Shown: one piece after another, positions 1 through 6,861 of the stretch
How the letters are laid out: each line of letters begins with the position of its first letter
How positions within the stretch are numbered: the stretch's first letter is position 1
DNA from: Phoronis ovalis
Lineage: Eukaryota > Phoronida > Phoronidae
DNA: 10,932 bases
Direction of reading: 5' to 3'
Assembly: GCA_028565635.1 (NCBI GenBank)
Contig: JAOXYB010033730.1
Location: 3,262-14,193 of the forward strand
The notes under the pieces: model-generated
What the model saw: only the letters and a program-made list of their open reading frames with translations
What the model was told of the DNA's origin: nothing
The model's database searches: none
Made by a program: the position numbers and the translations under genes

Positions 1-98
1 AATCAGTATATATAGAAAACAAATCAGTATATATAGAAAACAAATCAGTATATATAGAAAACAAATCAGTATATATAGAAAACAAATCAGTATATATA
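1..98. repeat. 21-bp tandem repeat (about 4.7 copies)
   Basis: Near-perfect head-to-tail copies of a 21-bp AT-rich unit whose core is CAGTATATATAGAAAAC. Units begin at about 21, 42, 63 and 84. A partial unit runs off the left edge of the window, and the last unit breaks off at about 98 where the sequence becomes TATATCATAG. The intact copies show no differences, which suggests a recent or actively homogenised minisatellite. The array probably continues to the left. Confidence 0.95.
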
Positions 99-1443
99 TC
101 ATAGTTACATAGTAAAACCGTATAGTATTTTTTTGGACAGTCCAATTTAATGCTTTAGTAAAACAAAATGGTGATTACTTTGGGGCTGTTGTGGGGCTAT
201 TGGCAACTTTGACAAATGTTTATTTACCATATGAGAACAAATTATTTGCCACCAGGAGTATCAGAGTATAATACCTGTAGTCAATGTCATGATGAGCCAC
301 TCTTTAAATATTATTTTCTCTTGCTTGCCAGGATATTAACTGCAAATTGTGTTACTTGGACAGTAATTAAAAAACTCATTTGGCCGCATAAAACATGATG
401 TTTGATGTACGTGTAAGCACAATTATATTATTGCTGTAATACTGTCGAAATGATTGTTACCCTTTCAAAATTTAGGATAGTTCAATTCAGTTCTTCTCCA
501 CCTGGAACTATTGCGAACGTATCTTATATTATACCATTTAGCAGCCTGGGCTGTCTATAACGTTACTATGTTTCAAGTAAAGAAGTTTATAGTATTTTGT
601 GTACTGATAACATTTCTATAAATATTTTTATTTATTTTGAGGCAGAATAAATACAACATAAAACAAAGTATTTATAATGTAATATAATATGCTTTTGTTT
701 TTAATCAATCTTGCTCTAAGAAAGGAGATCCGAATAGGCCGACTGAGCCCTCTTAATTATAATTCACTTCGAGGGCACCCTCTGACAACATCATTAAACC
801 AAGCAAGAACAATAGGGAGTGACTATAGTTGTAGTCGCAGACGTAGACAGAAACTGCAAACATAAATCTCCACATCAAACTATAGACAGCGTGTTTCATC
901 ACTAAAAGTAGCTACTTAAGTAATGTGCAATACATATTAAAGGTACTCCCGTTAGGTATATATTTCATAATGAACTGTAACAGCCTTTATCCTCAATTGA
1001 GAAGATACGTGATGCATGGGAGGACATGTTATCCACATATGTGTTACAGGTTACGAAATCCTTCATACACAGTGAATTTAATTTCTAAAGTAATGCTTTG
1101 AAAATATATATTTCAAACTATTTATTTTCATTCCGACATAAAATCCGTACCTGCTATCTAGGGTGTGATTGAATTGTAAGTTGGCTAAGTGAAGTGTACT
1201 GAATACGGCAGCCTCGCAGTATGCTCCCCAACGGGGAGTTGATATTGTTCTTGGATTGAACAGGCCCATAGTAGGGGGTAATTGTGGAAAAAAAGGTTCT
1301 GTGTAGTTTACATAAAGCCGCTTTGATTTACTGCATATGTAACATAATGGCTGTATAAATACAAATGCATTACAAACAATATTTACATTTTAGGATTTAG
1401 TATTATAGCGCATATCAACAAGTAAAGTGAGCTGAGAAAGTTC
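99..1443. other. Intergenic stretch, no supported gene
   Basis: No coding region can be defended here. A 60-codon open frame at 216-398 shows no domain or splice context. An AATAAA at 646-651 could mark the 3' end of a gene lying to the left, but no matching coding exon is visible. A perfect 6-bp hairpin (CTCCCC, AAC loop, GGGGAG) lies at 1224-1238. It falls inside a short minus-strand open frame (1269 down to about 1078) that has a good start context and a donor-like CAG/GTACGG at 1151/1150. A second TATAAATA lies at 1354-1361. Confidence 0.6.
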
Positions 1444-1515
1444 ATTTGCATTTTCTAGGGGCGGTCACAGTTTTGAGTTGGTATAAATAGACATGTACAA
1501 GGGCGTGGTGCACTT
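1444..1515 (+). promoter_or_regulatory. Putative RNA polymerase II promoter of the F-box gene: octamer, GC box, TATA, Inr
   Basis: Four promoter-like motifs lie in the expected order. They are the octamer ATTTGCAT (1444-1451, POU-type), a GC box GGGGCGG (1458-1464), a TATA box TATAAATA (1482-1489) and an initiator-like TGCACT with its A at 1512. The first T of the TATA box is 30 bases upstream of that A, which is the canonical spacing. A consensus 5' splice donor (AAG/GTAAGT) follows 59 bases after the presumed start site. Each motif is short and could occur by chance; the order, spacing and donor together are the argument. Assignment to the F-box gene is inferred from strand and from the lack of a better first exon. 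Confidence 0.5.
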
Positions 1516-1570
1516 TTTCAAAATAATTCGAGCTTACTAGGCGAGTCAGAGCAAATACGCAACTTGGAAG
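1512..1570 (+). other. Putative non-coding exon 1 (5' UTR) of the F-box gene
   Basis: The segment between the initiator-like A at 1512 and the consensus donor AAG/GTAAGT at 1570/1571. It contains no ATG. Spliced to exon 2 at 4265, the frame leading into the F-box start has an in-frame TAG at 1538-1540. Under this model the start codon in exon 2 is therefore the true N terminus. The join is inferred: it needs an intron of about 2.7 kb, and other upstream exons cannot be excluded. Confidence 0.4.
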
Positions 1571-2234
1571 GTAAGTCAGTATTGTAATTTAAATTATAAA
1601 TATTGTTTAATTTAAACAAATAAGCAGCCGAGCATGGTAACAACGTAATTAAGCAGCACACATGCAAGGTATATTCTATGCATAAAGTGATATATATTTG
1701 TCAGGGCTTCTACTAAAAAGTAATTTAAATTATGTCTGGAGAACCTGGGTGGAGAATTAGAAAAGGCGTTGTCTCGTTAAATTTTGAAATTTCCTAATGT
1801 GCCTTTTGTCATTACATTGCAACTTCAAAACGTACCTATAAAAAGTTAATAGGTCGTTATACTTACAGTAAATGCATTATACTCATTTTCCCATGGTATG
1901 GACGTTATAGCACACAATGATGGTAATTTAACATTTTTACATTTCTGATTGTATTTTCATGTTTAGAATGCAATGCGCATGAGTGTGTCACTGATTAGCT
2001 CATTAATAATTCCCAAACGTAATTTGTAAACTGAACAACTGGTAACACAATGGCCGCTATATCCAAGCTAACATATTCATGACGTAATCAGATTATACGT
2101 TGACACTGCGATTATTCATGGGCCACTATAGTCCTAATTGTAGGCGCAACACTTGCGTATAATTTACCATTAAAAAATTATCGTTTTTCGAAATTAACAA
2201 ATTTTCCACACGAAGAAATTGTACGTACAGCTAT

Positions 2235-2271
2235 ACTACTGTAGTCCTGGTGTACGTAGTCCTACGGTAGT
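2235..2271. repeat. Short imperfect hairpin
   Basis: ACTACTGTAG (2235-2244) pairs with CTACGGTAGT (2262-2271) with one mismatch, or a wobble pair in RNA, around a 17-base loop. The loop region also repeats GTAGTCCT. It lies in putative intron 1. No function is assigned. Confidence 0.5.
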
Positions 2272-2440
2272 GGGGTCGTGGCCCAGATAGTGTTAAAACT
2301 AGTAGAACTAGTAGAAGCAAAAACACTCACCGTATGTCAAAAAATTCAATAAATTCAAATCAAAATTGTTGCCTTGTTTATCTCTGATACCCGTTCTTGT
2401 GTTATCTGCCTCTTGAAGCTTCATTAATACTCCGCAAGGT

Positions 2441-2517
2441 GACTTTTAGCCAAATGAAGTCTGCAAATTGAAATTTCGCGCTGGTCTGAGTGGTAATGGA
2501 TTTATATGCTAAAAGTC
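2441..2517. repeat. Perfect 10-bp inverted repeat in intron 1
   Basis: GACTTTTAGC (2441-2450) and its exact reverse complement GCTAAAAGTC (2508-2517) flank a 57-base spacer. The arms do not extend cleanly beyond 10 bp and no flanking target-site duplication is obvious. It may be the remnant of a small foldback element or a chance pair. Confidence 0.5.
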
Positions 2518-3036
2518 TGACAGAGTTTTTTTTTCTGAGCATATGTATGTGTCGTGAAAGCAAATCAAGAATAGTTAGAAATGGCTGGAAGCGAAATCCA
2601 TTTTATTTGCAAATAAAGGTAATAAAATAAAGTAATAAATCAAATTTTGAAACGACACGAGTAGGGAACTGAACTGTCTGAACAATAAAAATAAAATTAC
2701 ATGGAAGCAATTTAATATTTCACAGCAGCCTGTGCTTTATAACAATTGCTGAACAGTAGCCAACCAAGATTACAGGTTACAAAAAGGGAATACATACCTG
2801 CTGAGTACTGTAATAACGAAACATTGTGTAATCTTTTAAAATTAATGAATAACTTGAATAACACACTTGTATGAGCAATAGCTAACTATATCATGAAAGT
2901 ATTTAAAATGAGGGAAAGATAACTGCTTGTGTGTTGTCTATAAATGAGGAGTAGATCAATGTTTTTATACTGTTTACATTCACTACTTGTTTGTGATGTA
3001 TTACAATATGGGCCATGTCCTTACACTACGTACTTA

Positions 3037-3072
3037 AATAAACTATTGTTATTATTTTTATTATTATTATTA
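3037..3072 (+). repeat. AATAAA followed by ATT-rich microsatellite; possible retroelement 3' tail
   Basis: AATAAA (3037-3042) is followed directly by a TTATT/ATT tract (about 3046-3072). A 14-base sequence TTAAATAAACTATT covering this signal (3034-3047) occurs again at 8293-8306. AATAAA leading into a simple-repeat tail is seen at the 3' ends of some animal non-LTR retrotransposons and SINEs. No body of such an element can be recognised upstream, so this reading is only suggestive. Confidence 0.35.
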
Positions 3073-3203
3073 AAAATGTAAACAGTCTAGATCGAAAATC
3101 TTCGGAATCCTCTCTTAATATAACACGATCCCTACCAGCCATAGGTGTAATAGACTATTTGCATTCACTTTGTGGAGCCACCAGTCTCAAACCCAAACGA
3201 TCC

Positions 3204-3290
3204 CAGCATGCCCTATTATGTGAATGAACAATGACGTAGTTCTGTGTCAGCTCACGCGATTCATTCACAAAACGCATCCTTCGCATGCTG
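3204..3290. repeat. Nested inverted repeat in intron 1
   Basis: There are two perfect nested pairs: outer CAGCATGC (3204-3211) with GCATGCTG (3283-3290), and inner TGTGAATGA (3219-3227) with TCATTCACA (3261-3269). The two sides differ in the spacing between arms (7 versus 13 bases), so the structure would have bulges. The central loop contains ATGACGTAG, a partial CRE-like site. The nesting makes simple coincidence less likely. It could be a degenerate foldback element or a structured intronic RNA. Confidence 0.55.
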
Positions 3291-4264
3291 AACCAAAACC
3301 AAAAATAATCTTATGTTCTTTGATCTAAAAAATGCTCTCCTTATTGTGAGCATATGAATACATAAACAACTATTTATTATTATTTGTTTGTTTTGTTAAA
3401 TTTTCACAAGTTAAATCTTTTCTAAAGTCAGATTAAAAAATATGTGTTGTGTATTACTAAAGGATCACGGAATTGAAAGGGTCCGAAAGGGTCTGACTTT
3501 AACACACTTGATATAGCTTACTAATTCTAAAGGTGTTGTTTTTACACTGGGATATTTAAGCAGTTCGAAGTAGTTTAAACATTCTAATAGGCTCACTTCA
3601 AATATTGCATCCGGGGACGCTCAATCAAAGCACATCTAACCAATTCCTTTAGGGACTAAAAAGAAAGCAAAAACTCTATCCTAGACAAGAATGGTGAAAA
3701 AGCATGAAACGCGCCCAATTCAGACGAAGCCCCTGTACTGACCTGTATGTATATAGGGGGTGAGCACTGAAATCTCAAACCAACTTCGAAATGTTTTAGA
3801 AAACCCAGTGTAATGACAGCTTAAAGACGCTTTTTTAAACAGCGTTTTACCTTAGAAGCCATACTTTACTCTTGTGTGCTACCAGTCACTGACAACAGGT
3901 AGGTTTTGACAGCTTACCCATATCATGTTGGTGAATATACAATTGTGTTTGTTTCCATCAACTCATTTCATTGTAAAAAAGATTCACAGTTGATTTACTG
4001 TAACGGAATATCATATTATTCAGTAGCCCATATTTACAATAAACCGAAACACAAATGTTCCAGACTATTAATTACGTCGTTTTCTTGTTAACTAGAGATT
4101 CTTCTGTCGCGGTGTGTTGCAGGACTTAAGTTTACATTGCGGAAAATCGGCAACATATCTTTACAAAGTATATATATATTAAGTATACTAATTCTTTCAT
4201 GACAGACTTGTTCAGATAACACATTTTTACAGTTTACTTTTTTTCTGTTACTTCTATTTTTCAG

Positions 4265-5138
4265 GAACACTTTAGGAACTGCATGATGGAGACCAGTTGG
4301 GACCACTTGCCAGAGGAAGTTTGGCAAATAATAATTGCGTTCATGGATGTCAGTTCTAGGAGAAATCTCAGTGTGATAAACACGTATTTTAACAGCGCTG
4401 TGAAATTACATTTAAGCAAACAGGATTATTGGTTGTTCTTACCTGATCCGCTTAAGTTAAGAATATCTATGTGGCGAGATTTACAACGTCGACGTTCAGT
4501 AAAAATCTTGCTAGATGTAAATTGCAAACCGTGTAGTACTCCTCTACGAGATCCAATGTTTCCTTTACGTTTAGTTGTAACGCAGTTAACAAACATTTCA
4601 GCTTTAAGTTTGAAGTTAGATAACCTGACTACGTCGACAGTGATTCTCTTGAGCTCTTGCGGAACCTTGTATTCGCTAAATGAACTTGAAATTACATTTG
4701 TTAAAAGTACATTAAGTGCATTAGAAATCTTGCACTTGATAAATACAAAGCTGAGCAGACTGAGCTTGAGTGGAGGATTTGATTGTAGCGAAATCACAGA
4801 CAGAGACATCTCCATGAACATATGTAACGGCTTCGTTGAATTGAATTCATTGTGTTTGGATTTGGATTTTAGGCGGTCGGTAATAGATGTACAACGCGCT
4901 CTTAGTTTGGAGAATCAAATAATGTCAGATACATTTGCGGATTCAATTTTTGAAAATCTTGAACATTTGACTTTTAAAAACGTTAGATTGAACTGTTTTG
5001 AGAACGATCATTTTTCTCCTTTGACATCACTCAAGTCTTTAACTTTAATTAACTTTGTAATATATCACGGTGCAGTTGTATCTAATGTTAACATGTTCAG
5101 AGGAGTACAGTGCTTGAGGAAACTCACCTTAGTAGAAG
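4265..5138 (+). CDS. Exon 2 of the F-box/LRR gene (coding from 4283)
   Basis: Begins after a strong acceptor (pyrimidine tract, then TTTTTCAG ending at 4264), with 18 bases of leader before the ATG pair at 4283/4286. It codes for residues 1-285 plus the first base of codon 286: the F-box and roughly the first seven LRRs. The 18-base leader has no in-frame stop, so an upstream coding exon is excluded only if exon 1 is as modelled. It ends at a GAAG/GTATAA donor inside the first copy of a 37-bp duplication. If this intron is not removed, the frame stays open to a stop at 5282-5284, giving a 333-residue product with 48 unrelated C-terminal residues. Confidence 0.8.
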
Positions 5139-6710
5139 GTATAACGTTAACAATGATAAATGGGTATTGTAGAAGGTATAACGTTAACAATGATACATGG
5201 GTGTTTTCTGTATCACACTTTCCGTACTTTTCTAATCCGAACCAAGTCACTTTGTACATTCATGCTCGTATAGTAAAGATTTGAGGCCGCGGTTCTTCAG
5301 TTTAAATGTTGTTGCTTATTCTAAGTCAGGGGGAAAGATTGATTTCTTTGATTGGTCTGTTCGTGTACACAATATGTACTTAAAATTGTAAACTGTACGT
5401 AGTTTTATAATCACAGAGTATGAAACATGAAAGTAGCTTTGATCTGGTAGATTGAAACTTTTGTTTCAGCTGACTTATTCAATTTTAAAACTCCCGTATT
5501 TTAAAATGGATATCGAATTGTAAATCTGCCGTTTTGAAAATGTTGACATTCTCACCTTTGTATCTTAAAAGTGTTGGAGTTTTAAATGTTGTTTGAAATT
5601 AACCAAAAATATGACCTAGGCACCGATTCCGCAACACCGTTACAGAAGATTAAGTAATCTTGGCTTAAAAGAATTTAAATTCTGAAGCTTTTACTGACCT
5701 TTGATATCCTCAGTCATCATTACGTTTTATTTATTTGCAGAAATGCATGGAAATCTAGCTCACAATTTATTACGAGACCTGCCACCTTCCTTGGTATCTT
5801 TAAGCCTGCACAATATGAATTACACCAATGGATTCCACGAGTATTTGAAGTTGCATGGTAAAAGCCTAACTTTTTTAGAATTGGATTACATCAAGTTTTC
5901 AGAAAATTATCCACGTTTGCTAAACGGATTGCCAGAAATTTGCACAAATTTACAACAATTTATATATAGGTAAGTCTTAGTGCTTGTCACCTTTATTATA
6001 AAAGAATAAAAAATACTTTTTTAATTGGCTGTTAATTACTTTCCTATTTGCAATCGTACTTTATGAAAACAATACTAATCGCAAACGGTAAATTGCATGG
6101 CACGCTGACATACACTTCATTTCTTTTTTATTCTAGAAGTTTGATGGCCGTTCTGTACATTTATCCAATTTGTTCTTTACGTTTTCAATGCTATGCACTC
6201 TCAAAATAATCAAAATAAATTCCAGAGACATCAGTATTTATAAATGAATCGTGCACAAAGCGAGGATTATTAGTGAACGTTTGAGGATTCTCAAAAACAT
6301 ACCTCTGTTGGATATTTTGCTGTGTATTTCTTTTCATCAAAGCTTCATGTAATAAGCCTATTTTATTTGAAAGTATACCAAGTGTCGCACAAATGCCGCC
6401 AGATGGATGCAGTTTGCAAGGTAGCAAGCGTTTCGTCAGAGCTAAAACTATGACCAATATACGGCCAGAATATGATAAAGTATGATAGCAGATGTCTTGT
6501 TATTGTAGGCACAATTACTGTGACACTGGAATGATTATGCAATTTTCTAAGATTAAGAATCTTCAGCTGTTGGAAGTGTTTGAGTGTACAGCATGGGAAG
6601 ATGTAGATACGGCTCAGTTGGAGGAAACTATAAGAAATAAGAACAAAAACAGGACCAGAGTCCTCCTGGATGTTAAGAATATTCGCCCTGGAGAGGTTTT
6701 TCTGGTCTAA
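4283..6710 (+). CDS. F-box/LRR protein (FBXL-type), three coding exons joined 4283-5138, 5741-5969, 6509-6710
   Basis: Probable substrate-recognition subunit of an SCF (Skp1-Cullin1-F-box) E3 ubiquitin ligase. The F-box would bind Skp1 and the C-terminal leucine-rich repeats would bind the target; the target is unknown. The spliced product is 428 residues, a usual size for this family. The F-box spans about residues 5-50, with the typical start WDHLPEEVWQIIIAFMD and a conserved hydrophobic pattern. Degenerate LRRs follow: about 104-115, 130-140, 146-162, 186-195, 225-236, 247-260, 278-284, 302-310 and 327-336, then a closing repeat at about 375-405 (LQLLEVFECTAW). L281 and L305 keep a 24-residue spacing across the exon 2/3 junction, which supports the join. 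Phases agree at both junctions: G+AA gives Glu286 and AG+G gives Arg362. No orthologue or gene symbol can be assigned. The second ATG (4286; A at -3, G at +4) has a better start context than the first. Confidence 0.85.
5132..5205 (+). repeat. 37-bp tandem duplication spanning the exon 2 donor site
   Basis: Two adjacent copies, 5132-5168 and 5169-5205, identical at 35 of 37 positions (A/C at unit position 27 and A/G at position 35). The unit starts GTAGAAGGTATAACGTTAAC, so each copy carries the donor GAAG/GTATAACG. The length is not a multiple of three, so the two donors end exon 2 in different phases (1 and 2). The near identity points to a fairly recent slippage or duplication event. Confidence 0.95.
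5139..5740 (+). other. Intron 2 of the F-box/LRR gene
   Basis: 602 bases, phase 1, starting GTATAA and ending TTATTTATTTGCAG. The first 67 bases hold the rest of the duplicated 37-bp unit, with a second copy of the same donor at 5175/5176. The exon 2 frame continues open to 5284 inside the intron, so retention would truncate the protein after the seventh LRR. Nothing else in the intron is recognisable. Confidence 0.7.
5741..5969 (+). CDS. Exon 3 of the F-box/LRR gene
   Basis: 229 bases between the acceptor TTATTTGCAG (ends 5740) and the consensus donor ATAG/GTAAGT (5969/5970). It starts with the last two bases of codon 286 and ends with the first two of codon 362. The translation carries two clear LRR cores, LPPSLVSLSLHNMNY and LTFLELDYIKF, then LPEICTNLQQFIY. 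It has an ATG at 5743, but the incoming phase and the LRR spacing favour its being internal. Confidence 0.82.
5970..6508 (+). other. Intron 3 of the F-box/LRR gene
   Basis: 539 bases, phase 2, from GTAAGT to CTTGTTATTGTAG. It contains a minus-strand open frame (about 6191-6457, 88 codons from a TTG) and, on the plus strand, an open stretch at about 6380-6475. Neither matches a family I know. Long frames of this size are expected by chance a few times in a window of this composition. The stretch around 6385-6470 is somewhat richer in CpG than its surroundings and might be an old insertion. Confidence 0.7.
6509..6710 (+). CDS. Exon 4 (terminal coding exon) of the F-box/LRR gene
   Basis: Follows an acceptor CTTGTTATTGTAG ending at 6508. 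The first base completes Arg362, then 66 residues run to the TAA at 6708-6710. It contains a last LRR-like unit (IKNLQLLEVFECTAW) and a basic segment (RNKNKNRTRVLLDVK) near the C terminus. Short basic or hydrophobic tails after the last repeat are common in FBXL proteins. The phase agrees with exon 3. A decayed copy of this exon lies about 60 bases downstream of the stop. Confidence 0.78.
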
Positions 6711-6746
6711 GAATATCTATAGACGGGATACAGCTTGGATTAATGA

Positions 6747-6830
6747 ACATTTGATAATAATATACTTGTAGTGCTCGAGTGTACAGAAAATGTAGATATG
6801 GCACAGTTAGTGGAACAATAAGTACTAAGA
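6747..6830 (+). pseudogene. Decayed partial duplicate of exon 4
   Basis: The stretch from about 6768 to 6830 aligns with exon 4 from about 6573. GAGTGTACAG is shared exactly, and ATGTAGATAYGGCWCAGTTRG follows after a 6-base (in-frame) deletion. Translated in the matching frame it gives ILVVLECTENVDMAQLVEQ and then a stop, against LQLLEVFECTAWEDVDTAQLEE in the real exon. Weaker similarity reaches back to about 6747. The frame has stops just upstream (near 6744) and no good acceptor, so it is probably not used as an exon. In the present transcript it would lie in the 3' UTR. Confidence 0.7.
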
Positions 6831-6855
6831 AGTATCATAATTCACTGTGAATTTC

Positions 6856-6861
6856 AATATA
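6856..6861 (+). terminator. Possible variant polyadenylation signal (AATATA)
   Basis: The first recognisable hexamer variant after the stop at 6710 is AATATA here, followed by moderately G/T-rich sequence (about 6872-6912). The nearest canonical AATAAA on this strand is at about 8073, which would give a 3' UTR of about 1.4 kb. Both are possible, and the sequence alone does not decide. Confidence 0.3.

Larger units (their letters stand above)
1571..4264 (+). other. Putative intron 1 (5' UTR intron) of the F-box gene
   Basis: Bounded by a GTAAGT donor (1571) and a strong acceptor ending TTTTTCAG at 4264, after a long pyrimidine-rich run at about 4236-4264. No coding exon is apparent inside; the 61-codon frame at 3906-4091 has no supporting features. 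It holds a short hairpin (2235-2271), a 9-bp direct repeat ACTAGTAGA twice in tandem (2298-2315), two inverted-repeat elements (2441-2517 and 3204-3290), an AATAAA plus ATT-rich tract (3037-3072), and another octamer ATTTGCAT near 3157-3165. Confidence 0.45.

Noticed and set aside
216-398. 60-codon + strand open frame
   Set aside because: No recognisable domain, weak start context and no splice or promoter context; the length is ordinary for chance frames here.
646-651. AATAAA as a gene 3' end
   Set aside because: The hexamer is common in AT-rich sequence and no coding exon precedes it in the window.
4088-4327. 79-codon minus-strand frame across the exon 2 acceptor
   Set aside because: It overlaps the intron 1 end and F-box start on the opposite strand, and its composition reflects the pyrimidine tract.
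4426-4821. 131-codon minus-strand frame
   Set aside because: It lies wholly antisense to the F-box/LRR coding exon and has no features of its own; a shadow of the real gene.
6191-6457. 88-codon minus-strand frame inside intron 3
   Set aside because: It starts at TTG, has no known domain, and a rough random-sequence estimate for this base composition expects one or two frames of this size. A transposon remnant cannot be fully excluded.
6771-6830. Alternative terminal exon using the TTGTAG acceptor at 6770
   Set aside because: Joining exon 3 here reads out of the homologous frame, and the upstream sequence lacks a pyrimidine tract; a decayed duplicate explains it better.
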